The notes beneath the pieces are model-generated. The model was given only the letters and a program-made list of their open reading frames with translations, ran no database searches and had not been told where the DNA came from. Below are positions 12,611 through 24,865 of a stretch of DNA of 64,000 bases, one piece after another. Numbering within the stretch: the stretch's first letter is position 1; each line of letters opens with the position of its first letter. The DNA is taken from assembly GCA_963971285.1 (NCBI GenBank), contig OZ020259.1, positions 8,060,001 to 8,124,000 of the forward strand. Direction: 5' to 3'. The stretch comes from Astropecten irregularis. Its lineage: Eukaryota; Echinodermata; Asteroidea; Paxillosida; Astropectinidae. A program made the translations under genes and the position numbers.

Positions 12611-13477
12611 CCTCCTAAATATTTGTCTCAGTTCTAGTTTACATGTGGGTAGCGATCGTACTTGACGTTTTCACTGCTGCGATCAGATATTTGTCAGCAG
12701 ACCGCATTGACATTAAATTTTGTCTGCTGATTAACAAATGCAAATCACGCTGTTCCCAGCTCCCATGTTACACACGGCTTGGTCTCACCACGGTGTAGGC
12801 TGCTGCTTCGTATCTCACAATGGGAGACTTCGTATCATCGGTCTTCAACTTCAAAGCACACGCGCACAACAACGCCCACATGCACACAATTACGAGCGCA
12901 TGCTCAGAGCTAGCAAAAAGAGACTTTGGTATGCTGCCGCCAATGTCTCAAAGGTCTTCCCTTCGAGGAAACTGTATCTTAAGCGCCCTCTACCAACAAA
13001 TTCCTAATTTCGGTATAAAATGTGTGAATCCGTTAACTAGACTTGTTGCCAGTCCACACAATGTAGATGCCAAGTACAAAATAATAAGGCCAGCGCCCTC
13101 AGCAGCAACTGTGAAGTTTAGATGAATGCCGTTTCATGGTTTTCAATAGCTCGGCCCCACAACCCTAGTAGACTGGGACCATGGAGATACATACTAATAA
13201 ACTAGAGGGCGGGCTTGGCGAAATTCCTGTGACAACATTGGGATCGATCCGCCATTACTGAAATGTGCACTGCGCCGTCGCTTTACTATCTTTGCTGTGT
13301 ACGTAAATGTACGGCGTAGGCCTGTGTACGTACAGCGTAGGCCTTTTGTACTGTAGTTTACGCAAGTGCTCCGTCATTATAAGATAAACAAGTGATTATT
13401 TCAAGAGATTGCAAGTTGGACTGAGGAAGGGACTCAATGACTTTATTACTATATCTATGAATGATACATTACACCAT
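12611..13477. other. Upstream region of the secreted-protein gene
   Basis: No gene is assigned. Part of 12826-12960 resembles the inverted-repeat element at 43821-43964 (GGGAGACTT, CACACGCGCACAACAACGC). The plus-strand open frames here fall in that repeat. The promoter presumably lies here but no clear TATA box stands out. Confidence 0.4.
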
Positions 13478-15906
13478 ACACGACTAGGGCTTTATCGGAA
13501 CACTCTTAATTACTTTCGTAGAAAAATGCCTCAGATATGTATGTTGTAGCCAACATTTTGACATTGTATCGCATGGAACGCCTTAGAATGGTTTCAAGAG
13601 CGTTGGAAACTCTGAAAAACATACGGAACAGTATATATCCGAGCCAAAAAGTGAATTATATTACTTTATTTAAATGACCTGTGACGTCACAAAGAACGTC
13701 ATCTTCGTCAGGTCTTCGGAAGCAACGTTTTCAGGAAGCATTCGGATGCTCGGAAATGTGCAAATGCAAATGGGAAAGAATTCCACTGATCACCGTTACG
13801 GAAAAATTATTATATCCTCCAAGAGTTAACTTATTGGATACAAATTATGATAAACTTCAATCTCAGGTGTGGAAAACGTGCGTAGAATATCTGAAAAGTG
13901 AGTTTGACAGGGTTCCTTTTACCTACAAACTGTACACAGCCAGTTTGCTCAAAACGCCCTCTGTTGGTTCTATAGAGTTGTGCACAAATTATGGTCATCA
14001 GTGGAATTCTTTCCGATAGGTGCACTAGTGACTATTAGACTAAACAACGGTGCCACATACATGATCCAATTCCTATTATAAAATGTCACATTTTCTGATA
14101 GAAAATTTGGGTGCAGCCTCAAGTTTAAAAAAAAGTGTGATCCTTAAGAAGTAAAGACTAATAAGAGCCCTGTTAAAAATAGGGTTGTGAGAAAATGCAG
14201 AAAATTAATTAAATTTGACAGGATTTTTTTGATATGAAACTGATATATTCTGTTAATCAAAATACCATCAAGGTCCAAATTATGGAGAGCTGCGTTGCCA
14301 ATTTGAACTTGCATAAATTTCCTTGTCCAGAAGCCAAGGTATATGTGCCATGATTTCTGACACTCCATTGATTTATGCTACCCATGCCCCCAGAATCGCT
14401 AAAAATAATTATGCCAAAATAATTTTGTGGCTTGTGTATGTTCCATTTTAGACGTAAATTGGAGAAATGCCGGCATTCTCCCGAATTTACACTCCACTCC
14501 ATTGACTGCCGTTCATTTCGTCAATGGCTGGAGTCTAATATCTACGCCATTGACTTTGTACAAACTAGAGTTGTGCGCACTGGAGCGCACGGACGGAATG
14601 GAGTCCAATTTCACGTTATGGCCGAAATGGCCCGTTTTTATCAGGGCATTGCCTTAAAAAACTCTGAAAATAAGTCCTGGATGTGTCCATGCACCAATTT
14701 TTTTTTGGAGTTCTGAGCAGTCAAATGACACTTTTTTGGAAAATAAATGGTGGCAACTTAAGAATTTGCCCACTGCATTGATGAGGTATTATAATTTTGC
14801 AAGGCATGTTTTTTCAGCATTTTTTCATGTGTGTCCGAATCATGGACAGGGTGTCCGAATCATGGCACAAATTAAGGTTATTTTCAAGTCAATTTCATTT
14901 CAAGGACACAAAAAAAACTTTCATAAAATATCAAATTGGATATTATAACTACTCTTTGTTGTTCATAAGTGAAAACATTAAGAAGGTCAAATAATCCAAA
15001 ATTGCTTAAGTGTCCGAATCATGGCACATTTACCCTACGTATTCATCTCGTACCAAATTCAGCAGCCTGTCATGCTTAGAGAAAATTTTGATTTATAACG
15101 CCAAAGTATACTCAAATATCGGGAAATTTCGGGTCATTAATTTACACCGTACAGTAAATACGCATGCATCTGGTGCAGAATTCTGATGTTCAAATTGCCC
15201 CTTATAGGTACACTCTCCATGGGAGTGTACCTATAAGGGCATTCCAATACTGCCACGACCCTTCCCCCTATAACCCTCTCGAGAGGTTGTTCCCTTGCTC
15301 CCATACTTGCTTCACTTGTGAGTGATGACATACATAATATGTCAATGAAGCAATCGCCATTGCGAGGGGAGTATACTTCCTCCTAGACCATACATGTACT
15401 CCTCCACAAATGCTTTACGTTTGAACCCTCATTGATAAAAAAAAAATTCTTATACTGTATATACTTCGGAGGTCAACAGACTTTTCCCAAATATAAACGT
15501 TACTCTTATGTCAGGCCACTCAACACACGGTCCATGGTGTCTTTGTCTTGTATTGGTCACTGACGGGGAGGGATATCTTATCCACATTCTTACCATCCTG
15601 CATATCCTTCACCTCAAGAACACCATGTAAACGTTTGTCCACCACAATATCGCACATCAAATTTAAGCACAATTCCAACACGTACAAAAAAAACCCAATG
15701 GCCCTACGAAGTTATTTAGAATGTTCATTATTGTTAAGATATCCACGCATAATAGGATTTGCACATGTCTATACCCACCATGCTTCCAACACCCCCCCCC
15801 CTCCCCTTCCCGGATGCCCCACATCATCTATAAAATGTACAGGTAGCCCCTTTCATCTGGTCAGACGCAACACATGGCATCTATCTCTAGTTCCGAAAAA
15901 CTCTGG
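13478..15906 (+). repeat. 2.4-kb interspersed repeat, copy B (complete)
   Basis: This complete copy starts ACACGACTAGGGCTTTATCG and ends at TTCCGAAAAACTCTGG. The two ends share TCGGAAC in inverted orientation within roughly 18 bases, a weak hint of short inverted termini. It matches copy C (48457-50902) throughout and copy A over 1-2144. It contains the hairpin at 15197-15240. No conserved protein is encoded, and no target-site duplication is evident with these boundaries. Confidence 0.85.
15197..15240. repeat. Hairpin inside repeat copy B
   Basis: The same stem as at 1451-1493, with one additional C in the left arm and CAT in place of CAG in the loop. Confidence 0.85.
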
Positions 15907-15967
15907 ATCGGTGTTTTGGGGAAGTGGTGAAGCACTGGTGTCGTTCCTCTCATGTAGCCTCGTGAAT

Positions 15968-16520
15968 TAGTCTGGTTCCCGGACCCAAAAAGCTCCCGAT
16001 TATTTTGTCTGTCAAATATAGGTTCCAGTATCGGCTACATGTACTGGAGGAGCACGTGACAAAAAAGAAAATTTGTGACTTTTTACGGAAAAATCCGAAA
16101 CATTACGAACTCGTTTTCGTCCTACTTCGGATAGTTACGTTGACTGTCGGGTATTTCCGACAGGTCACGAGAGGTCATGTACGTCACAGGGAAAGAAACG
16201 TCAAGTAAATACGTTTAATTCCGTGCTATAGTTAGCCAAAATAGAGCATACTTGTTGTCCACATACAAGAGAACACTCTTCCTTTTTTGCACTTTTGAGG
16301 AGTTTGTTGTAAGGTTTTTTTCCCACTCTGTGAACCCTTATTCTGCCCAGATAAAATTGCATGTGCTTACAAAAGTGCAAAAATGAATGCTAACATGGAA
16401 TCCCGCTAAACTCTAAAACTAGCTTCCGCGCCTGCGCAGACATGACAGCTGTGTCATGTTCTATTTTTAACCGTAGCCGATACCTGTCGTCAGGGAATCT
16501 TTGGGTAGGGAACCAGACTA
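15968..16520. mobile_element. MITE with TAGTCTGGTTCCC ends and 7-8 bp TSD
   Basis: Left terminus TAGTCTGGTTCCC and right terminus GGGAACCAGACTA are exact inversions, followed inward by GGACCCAAA versus TTTGGGTA. Flanks CGTGAAT at 15961-15967 and 16521-16527 form a target-site duplication (8 bp if the next T is counted). The 553-bp body has no transposase. It sits immediately after repeat copy B. Confidence 0.85.
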
Positions 16521-16527
16521 CGTGAAT

Positions 16528-17375
16528 TTGGCCCGTTAGTCTGGAATATGTGTGATTTTTTGTTTTCATTATCTCTGGATTTATCAAGGTGGTCCTTGCT
16601 GAAAACTATTGAAGTTAATGCAAAAGGCGGTAACCCATTGATCCTGATAATGCCACATTATGAAGATGGCAGCATCTGGAATCAAGAATGCAAAACGTAT
16701 GCTTTGCTTTGTTGCAGATACCACAGATGGTTGTCGGTGGAAAGGTCACGCTACATAAAACAGAACCGTAGCTTTAGAATGAATTATTTCTTTTTTAGAG
16801 AAATGTTTTTGAGCTGGAAATCAATACCGCAATCATCAAAGGTTGAAATTTAATTTGCATTAATTTCAACGTTTGCTCGTTTCCAGAAACGATAATGAAG
16901 TACGTATTGGTTGGGGGGTATTTTCCGGTGTATATTTGTAAATTAAATTATTAATAGTGTAATAATTTTGACGGAACACAATCCGGCCAAGGTATTGAGT
17001 TGTCTGTTTATACAACGAAGAATAGCAAATTCAATTTAAATGTACGCAGCTTGAATATTAGCACAACAAAGGAGCATTAAGTACACACGGTACTTAATTG
17101 AGGCTTTGAGGAAATCGAGGCTTAATTGTAAATGCAAATGGCACTCACTTCCATCCACCAATACTTGCACATAGACAGCCGCGCTTAATACGCAATTTCG
17201 GGATTTGTGGCGAAAAAAGCAGAGTTGTGGTGTGAAGGAATTACGCCCAATCGTAGCGCATCGCCGCGTCAGAGTTCACATTCACGTCTGTCTGTGAATA
17301 CACAGGAAGTTGATATCACATCAGTTCTGCTAGTGTGTCTGATATCGGCTTGGTGTAAAACCCAACTCATTCAAA
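16528..17375. other. Upstream region of the glycosyltransferase-like gene
   Basis: No gene is seen. The stretch includes the presumed promoter and 5' untranslated region of the following gene; a spliced 5' UTR cannot be excluded. Confidence 0.4.
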
Positions 17376-18491
17376 ATGGTGGGGAATTCCAAATCACGCA
17401 GTATTCTAATAACGCGGTTTAAATGGCTCTTCATTCTGTTGCTGGTCGCTGTTTTTGTGTTTTTCTTCTTGTACCTCCCAAACCAATCGGGTTGGAGACA
17501 GCTGATCGGCCGACTCGGAGTCAAGCGCCCCGATGCAGTAGGCGTTTCCGGGGACTCAGTCGGCGAAAATATTATCTGCATCTTTACAGGTCGCTGGAGG
17601 TACTTACGGCTCAACTTCCCGTATCTGTACCGGGATCTTAGACGTCATGGTGGCGTTATCGACCGTGTCTACTACGTCATGGTCCAGTACGACGCGGAGA
17701 CTCGTGACAAGCTGGTGAACCTAACCCAAGCCGCCAACAGAGTACTTGGAGACGGGGTGTTCAAGTTTCTTCACCTCAACCACGGTGACATTACCAAAAG
17801 ACAAAAAGGAAGCTTTCCTAAATTTTACTACATTATTTACGACGAAATGGTCAGTCATCCCAGGAATAAATACATCAAGATTGACGATGATATCGTCTAC
17901 GTTCATCCTGGTGCCTTTCGGAATTTGATAGAGCAGCAGAATTCCTCCAAGTGCTTCATTCACTTTGGTAACATCGTCACCAATATGCGATGCAACTACA
18001 TCCACGACCAGATGGGAATCTTCAATGAAGTCAACCCAAAGCACCTTAAATTTGAATTCAAACCCTTGCCACACTGCGGCTGGAAGTCTCCCGAGTGTGC
18101 TTCGCTGGCACTGTCTGCTTTCCTGCATCACTACCAAAACCACACCTTGGAGAAGTACCTTTTTGACGGGCTGATACTAACGACAGAGAGGGCTCGCTTC
18201 AGCATCAATGTCATGCTGTTGGACATAAATCTTATTGATTTAAGAAACATGCTCAGATCTGGACCTATAACCGAGGATGACGAACGCTGGTGGACTGTAA
18301 AATACGCTCTTAAAGCCCAAAACCCCAGCTGCGTCATTGGCCATGCATTTTTCGTACACTTTTCCTACTATACGACCGTGAACCAAATGTTGAAACAAGG
18401 TTTCCTCCCTAAATTTGAAGTCATCGCACAAAAGGTAGCCTCCGATATTCTTCTTCCGCCTGATCTTCTGCAAGAAACTGGACTAAAATAA
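17376..18491 (+). CDS. Putative type II Golgi glycosyltransferase-like protein, single exon
   Basis: An uninterrupted 371-codon frame runs from ATG to TAA. Residues 1-15 are short and basic, and about 16-34 form one strong hydrophobic segment followed by a lumenal domain: the type II topology typical of Golgi glycosyltransferases. The centre has KYIKIDDDIVYVHPG with D170-D172. Such a DXD-type motif, flanked by hydrophobic strands, binds metal-nucleotide-sugar in GT-A enzymes. Four N-glycosylation sequons are visible (N36, N115, N189 and one in QNHT), along with a His-rich C-terminal third (HAFFVHFSYY). I cannot assign a CAZy family, donor or acceptor, so the enzymatic call is inference. AT-rich 3' sequence with ATTAAA-like signals near 18580-18630 could serve polyadenylation. 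Lack of introns beside intron-rich neighbours fits either an intronless family or an old retrocopy. Confidence 0.75.
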   Translation: MVGNSKSRSILITRFKWLFILLLVAVFVFFFLYLPNQSGWRQLIGRLGVKRPDAVGVSGDSVGENIICIFTGRWRYLRLNFPYLYRDLRRHGGVIDRVYYVMVQYDAETRDKLVNLTQAANRVLGDGVFKFLHLNHGDITKRQKGSFPKFYYIIYDEMVSHPRNKYIKIDDDIVYVHPGAFRNLIEQQNSSKCFIHFGNIVTNMRCNYIHDQMGIFNEVNPKHLKFEFKPLPHCGWKSPECASLALSAFLHHYQNHTLEKYLFDGLILTTERARFSINVMLLDINLIDLRNMLRSGPITEDDERWWTVKYALKAQNPSCVIGHAFFVHFSYYTTVNQMLKQGFLPKFEVIAQKVASDILLPPDLLQETGLK

Positions 18492-20696
18492 CATGACACT
18501 AACACTAAGTAGATTGTCGTTAATATTCAATTATCAATAATAGTTAATGTCGTAAAAGGAAACGATCGTTAACATGATCATTAAAGCAATTAACCGTGGG
18601 TCTATTATTTTGACATAAATTACATTAAAAGACATTCGGGAAAGTCGCAATATTGATTTTAAATCTACAGTCACATCTTTTCATTGTCTTTCAAGTACTT
18701 TATGTTATATCGTTGCTTGTTTCCATGTATACTTTGTTCTGTATTTATATTATTTCTCATTTACATGTACTTAAGCGCTTTAAGCAATTCTATGGATACC
18801 ATTATATCGATTTCTTTTCAAGATTAGGGGGATGATTAGTGATTTGGTGTCCCATACAAGGAAGAGAAGCGACCTAGCGGGGGAGGGTGTGGGAGGGGTT
18901 CCCATGGGACATACCAGGGAAAAAAGTCTCATTTTAAAGCAATCAAAGGTACACGCCGGCCTCGTTGGGGGATTTTGGGTGGTTTTTTTTTTTTGCGCAA
19001 ATGCATGCCTTTATCACGACTGAAAAGGTCTTCCAAAGGTTAAATAGAACATTCCACACAAATAAACGGTATAATTTAGCCGTTTTCATGATAAATATGA
19101 GAAGAAAACGTAAGTCACGTTGGTTTTCTGATTTAGATTTTTGACTCAGAAAACCCACTTGATCATTTGCTAGTTTCACTTCCAGACGTTTAAACGTTTT
19201 TTCTACTTTACAACATTAAGTATAACTTTTTGTTTAATCGCTGTTTTTTAACCAAGACTTAACTGGTCAATCTGAGTATTTGCTTTTTAAAATTGACAAT
19301 TTCTAACGCGATAAAGCAACATTTACATGCCAAATTTAGAGTTTTATAAAAGACCGGTAACTGCGGGTGCCCTGCCACCTCTGCAGACGTAGCGCGTGGA
19401 GGCTTGCGACGCATTCAGCCCGAGGCATGGGCCTGTGATAACCAGTGCGCTCCACGCACCCCCGGCTCCGTAGTTTTGTCGAATTCGTAGATTCGTTGCA
19501 ACATGTTCATTACCAACATTAGTCTTGTTCAAGACGGTATTACGTAGTTGTACCTGGCCAACAGATCGCACGTACGTGTACGTGTCAACAAAACAAACGA
19601 CCCGAAATAACGTCTACGCCACACACACAAGCCTGTAATACCGTCTTGTCCATTTACTCCAAACTGCCCGGAAAATTCCGGGCAATAACCCCCCACGAAG
19701 TCGGCGCATCATGACGTAGCCTTATTTGCATTAATATATTTAGAAAATTTGCATAGGGATGAAGTCTAGTACCGCAACGACGTCGCAAGCATTATATACA
19801 GTACGCATACACACGTGTATTTACAGTACTTGTAAATTACATGTGCCGTATGTAGGCCTTCATTGATATCGTACCATGGCTGCTGACGGATCGTATTGAA
19901 TTTGGAGGCCTTGGATTTTGCAACACAAAAGTCGGGGATTCGAGAGTTTTCCGGAGAACAACAAAGGCTCTTAGACAACTTGGGAATGGAATAAATTTAC
20001 TAACCGTGCCCCTCGAAATCATTCCGTGTCTTCATGGAGCCCGGGAACAGACTCCATGGTATCATAATTCAGTGAAATTATTTCATTCATCCCTTCATTA
20101 ATTCATTTATTTTGGCAACATACAAAAGTACTGTACACATGAAATACACAATAAATAACGAATAACAAAAGCCCGAGGATAACCCAAAAAGCTGTAAAAT
20201 ACGGCTTATTCATATCCTACAATTTCTCGAATCTTTTTGTGCCGCATGACAGTTGATCGAAGTATAATCAAGCCATGGCTTTGGTAATGACCATGGAGCT
20301 ATCTGTTATTGCTCCATGGCAATAACGGTTGCGGCTGAGTTTCAATCGACCGTCATTACGTGATATGCACATGGTATATCACGCCATACCACGGGCGTGG
20401 ATTTGACGCTGACCAAAACAGCGCATTGCACCCCGTTGTTGACCTCAATGAATATGCAATTTCTACCCACAGAGGTCACGCTCAGTCTTTGTCACGTGAC
20501 ACCAGAGTAAACCAACAAGACGTTGATATTTCGTAGGGCGGTGGAATGGTCCACTTTGTTCACGTGGGGTGGGTAATTGTTTGGAGGGACTAGCGCATAA
20601 TCAACGTCTTGGACAAGACTATACCAACATGTGCATTGTGCAGTGTGCAGTGTGCAGTGTGCAGCGTTGTAGTCGAGACCGGATAGTTTAAGACCT
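18492..20696. other. No gene seen
   Basis: AT-rich spacer with a GC-richer patch at 19344-19480, a small inverted repeat around CCATGGAGC/GCTCCATGG at 20290-20325 and a CAGTGTG short tandem run near 20635-20665. No supported coding exon. Confidence 0.4.
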
Positions 20697-20939
20697 GGGG
20701 CCAATTTCATAGCTCTGCTTAAGCACACCTAAATTGCTTAAGCTTCAAAAACCTTCGTAAAAAAATTAGTATGCTAGCCAAAACTCCTTGTGAATGTTAT
20801 GCTCAGCAAACAATGGCCGAATATAAGTCAAACACAGTAAACATCACATGAAAATTTGGTTGGCAATCCTGTTTGATCAAGGAAAACTTGTCATGCTTAA
20901 GCAAATTTTGTGCTTAAGCAGCTCTATGAAATTGGCCCC
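20697..20939. mobile_element. MITE with GGGGCCAATTTCAT ends
   Basis: The left end GGGGCCAATTTCATAG is inverted at the right end CTATGAAATTGGCCCC. Inside are mirrored CTGCTTAAGCAC blocks. A degraded relative is at 36200-36290. I associate this class of palindromic repeat with ambulacrarian genomes, from general knowledge. Confidence 0.8.
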
Positions 20940-22549
20940 TGAAGTTGCGAGACCGGTGGTAAGACCTAGGCCTACATGACTGGTAGTAGTAGGGGCTTAC
21001 CGGAACGGTCTATAAAACATTTAGTTCGTATGCGAAATATATTTCCCAACACACTGTTTGAATGAGAACAAAATAAGCTAGTATTAATTAATTGTATAGT
21101 TTTCAGAACCTCAAGACTCGGCAGTCGGAACACCATGTTTACAACTTGTAACATACTCAAACAGAAATGTTCACAGATTTACGTACAACAATTTTACGTA
21201 AAATATGAAGATACTGCATGTAGAAAATATTTCCGCCTGAATTGGTGTATTTATCTGGAAACAAAGACCTGAAACAGTTTTTGACTTGTGCCGAGATCAA
21301 AACCATTCCTTGTGATTTATAAAAAAAAAATGAGTCAGGTTTTCGCTATTTTCTCGTGACTTGGGTGTCCGATAAAGCTCAAATTTCTCAGGCTTGTTTT
21401 TTTATGCACATGCTGGATCAGACAAAGTGTGACCGCTGTTCTGTGACCTTTGGCAATATTATACATGTACCTTTAAAGGTAGTATTTTACTTTGGTAAGA
21501 AACCAAAACAGAAATGTTCACAGAATTACGTATAACGGGGTATGAAGATGGTGGTGGTAGAAAAATACCGTTAACATTTTCCAGCCTGAAATGGTGTATT
21601 CATACACAAATTAGTAAAACCACGACCGAACATCTTTTTGATTTTTTAAAAGATCCTTTAAAAGATAAAAAAATAAAAGAGAAAAAGACTTTTTTCACTG
21701 TTTTCTCAAAATTAAGAACTGTTGACACAGAAATTGCAGGTAGATGTTATTACTAGGAATTTTAACAGCAGCAGATGTTGCTGCTGCAAAAGCAGCAGGC
21801 ACTGCAACAACATTAATAAATGGAACAACACAACTGCAACAAAGCAGCTTGATTCAGCACTGAATACACCCACAGTACTGCAGACGAATGAAAATAATCA
21901 ACCCAATAAAGAGTGTGCAATATGGTCAAGTGCTTTCAGGTCGATGTGTAGTCTCTTGGTCGGTTAATAAATTCATATATTTTGTTCTTTCTAAAATATT
22001 TTTGTTCAAATAGTGTTTGATTTTTTTTCTCATAAATTAATTTTATGCAGGTTCTAATGGGCTCTTCATGTTTTCCGTCCGTTTTAACTAATAATACAGA
22101 AATACACCTTTCTCCTTGGAATCAAATCAAGTGAGGGCGCTATTGCCTTACAAATACCAGATCGGTTGAAAGAGTTAGGGCAGCATTCGTATTTTCCAAA
22201 CGTTGTCATATTGAATTTCTACTTCAAAGGTAAACACAAATTGTGTGTATCCAACCATTGAACAACACAAAAAGAAACTACTGAAATCGTTCCCGTTTCC
22301 GATTCTGGTAACTTACTATTGCTAACTGCCATATGAATCTCATATTGTTGGAATTTTTCCCTTGAACCATATCACGTAGAAGAAGGAAGGAATAAAAGAG
22401 ACAAACAACGATGTAACTTGTTATCAGTATTTTTACTAAATGACTTTTTCATTTAATTTAAATCAAATAAAGGAATTTAAATGGGACAGCTAACTTTCTT
22501 TCTTTCGTGTTTTCCTATAAAAGTCCGAACATGCAAGCATAAAGTCTGA
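20940..22549. other. Spacer with degraded AAAGGTAGTATCATACTTT repeats
   Basis: 21471-21760 is a 3'-degraded copy of the repeat seen whole at 43331-43660, and 21180-21470 is a more diverged relative. A CAG/GCTGCTGC run lies near 21765-21800. No host gene. Confidence 0.5.
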
Positions 22550-23897
22550 TCCCATGGTTAATGAACTTCCTTGAATCGCGGCAACAATGTGTAAGGTATA
22601 AATCGCATATGTCCAACTGGTCTGTGCTACATGCTGGAGTACCGCAGGGAACCCGCTTGGGCCCTATTGTTTTCCTCGCAACTGATAAACGATGCTTGTG
22701 TACTAAACGGTATCAGTGCCTATAAATATGTTGATGATATGACGCTGATCGAAACTCGGTGCACAGACCAGCCCTCTCGAATGGAAGATGCAGTAACACA
22801 TATTGTAAACTGGTCGAGTGATAATAACATGAAAATGAACCCTGCCAAATGTGGTGTTATGCAAATTAATTTTTCACGGAATCCTGCAGTAATGAAAGAG
22901 ATTAGCATTAATGACCATACGTTGCAGTGTGTTAATGTACTTAAATAACTCGGCATTCTTATTCAAAATGACCTGAAATGGGAATCACATGTAGCTGATC
23001 TTGTTAAGAGAGCAAATAAAAAACTACATATGTTACGTGTACTTAAACGACACTGTCTGCCTGACAACGACTTGTTGACAGTATACTGTTCTTACATTCG
23101 GCCCATCTTGGAGTATGGAGCCCCTGTTTGGAGTAGCGGTCTCACCAATAAGCAGTGCATAGCTCTTGAGTCAATCCAAAAACGAGCTTTTCGTATCATT
23201 CTTGGCAGACGTTTCATGAGTTATGAAAACTCAAAAAATGTATTGGGTATGGAAAACCTAGAAGAAAGGCGAGCATCATTGTGTACGTCGTTCATTCAAA
23301 AGACAATAACCTATTCAAAACAGTTTCAGAATTTTCTCCCATCTGTAGAACATGCAAGACAGTTAAGACATACGAAAAAAATTCCAGAGCATCGCTGTAG
23401 AACAACAAGAATGAGAAACAGCCCAATACCTTCTTTGATACGACTTTATAATGCGAAGTAATATCTAACTCTACTGAGTAGCAACAACTTTTTACAACTT
23501 TTTAATTGACCACTCTCAGTTTTTTTTGTATTTTACTGTTTCGACACAACCGTTTTTTTTTTTCTAAACTTTCTTTATTTTTACCTTATGTTCATTGGTT
23601 ATTGGCTGAAGTTTTGACTTGAATTATAACAAAGATTTTATAGCTCAAGAGCTGATTATGTATTTCTTTTTTTCTCTTTTAAAGGTAATATTTGATTATT
23701 GTTTTTTACTGTTAATTGTTATGACTCAGAGTTTTTTGTTTTTGTTTTTTTTCTTTGTTTCTTGCTTGTATGTAAGCATTCATATTTGAACCATAATCAA
23801 TTGTAACCATAAACATGTACACATTGTGTAATTCAGCCGCGAGGCTGCGATATGATGTCTTTTAAATAAACCATTTAATAAATAAATAAATAAATAA
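22550..23897 (+). mobile_element. 5'-truncated non-LTR retrotransposon (LINE), inactive
   Basis: The C-terminal half of a LINE reverse transcriptase frame is present. The motif GVPQGTRLGP lies near 22637-22666, and the catalytic YKYVDDMT near 22722-22745 follows a one-base frameshift around 22681. There is an in-frame TAA at 22946, then a continuing frame to 23461 with the LINE thumb/C-terminal pattern (YIRPILEYGAPVWS). A 3' UTR follows and ends in an AATAAATAAATAA-type tail (23874-23897). The family looks CR1/L2-like but is not certain. Frameshift, nonsense codon and loss of everything upstream make it a dead copy. Confidence 0.85.
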
Positions 23898-24314
23898 TGG
23901 GTATACTGACAAAAACAACTACACTTAACAAAGAACTTAACATTGATACCGGCTTTATTACAATATAAATACATGTACATGAAATAAATCTCCTGCCTCT
24001 TCTTCGCCCAAAGAGACGTCACTAATGAGAACAAGTTTTAATTAAAATCATTTGCCAATAAATTATATGCTAACCTTGTAAGCAGTTACACAATTTTCAT
24101 TTAAAAGTACCAGCGTGCCACATATGACGCTAGTTTGGAAACAGGATGGCAGTTCATAATATGTGTTCTCACTATGTGAAATATTAATCTAATGGTAACC
24201 CTGACTGGCTCGTTCGGTTATTGGAGTGTATCTGCCGCCCTTTGTAACCGATGCGGATATTTATACTCGACATTATAGCAAAGCGAACGTCGCCAGTCAA
24301 GATTTTAGTTATCA

Positions 24315-24505
24315 GGGGAGTCAGGTTGGCATAGCCGTTCTTTCCTCGCCTTTCAACTCTGTGGACCGGGTTCAAGTCCGGCTCGTTCCACGAATGGATT
24401 GGGTTTTCAATCCCTTCCTGATTATGTGGGTTTTACCCAGAATATCACTCATCTGGGGTTTTCCCCCACCAATAAATGTTTATCTTCTTCTCATCTTCTT
24501 TCCAT
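24315..24505 (+). mobile_element. tRNA-derived SINE
   Basis: A box-A-like GGTTGGCATAGCCG is followed about 45 bases on by the box-B-like GGTTCAAGTCC inside a T-arm-like CCGGGTTCAAGTCCGG (24367-24382). A non-tRNA body and a short tail follow. No intact cloverleaf forms, so it is a SINE rather than a tRNA gene. Confidence 0.6.
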
Positions 24506-24694
24506 AAAAAAACATTTTCACAAGGCTTTCGAGCTACAGTGCCTAGGGTACTCTCGAATCCTTGGTGTTATTACCAGAAATAAATAATAAAAATAAATCA
24601 ATCAATGGCCAGTTCCTGTTCAAGTGCTCTGTAGGGGCCTTGTGACGCGACTTTTTAACTGTCTCTTTTTAACAGTGCTGGATGAGGTCAATTG

Positions 24695-24865
24695 TTACAT
24701 CTGTTCTTGTGTTGCAGATGCAGAGCACTTGCAGCTGCTCTTCATCCGGTTTATTTCCTGCCGAAGTTCATGTATTTGCTTCTGAGCCGCTGTGGGCTGG
24801 GCGACTTGGGTCGCCTGTGTCATCATGGTATTCTGCGTTGGTTGAATGTCGTTCCTCATTTTAAT
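24695..24865 (-). other. GABBR2: GABBR2-like last coding exon: short coiled-coil tail
   Basis: After an acceptor TTTGCTGATAG, 56 codons run to TAA. The preceding exon ends phase 0 after FVPK and this one opens IKMRNDIQP, so the frame is continuous. [18 protein letters not shown] has hydrophobic residues at heptad spacing (I, L, I, M), as in the coiled coil through which GABA-B subunits pair. The exon is too short to show in a simple long-frame scan, and was found by looking for a coiled coil downstream of helix 7. A longer alternative tail exon elsewhere cannot be ruled out. Confidence 0.7.

Noticed and set aside
19344..19571. GC-richer patch as a structural RNA or exon
   Set aside because: No match to any rRNA or small RNA I can recognise, and no splice-consistent frame.
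24184..24507. Plus- and minus-strand frames near 24.3 kb as further receptor exons
   Set aside because: They coincide with a tRNA-derived SINE; the receptor frame already ends at 24695.
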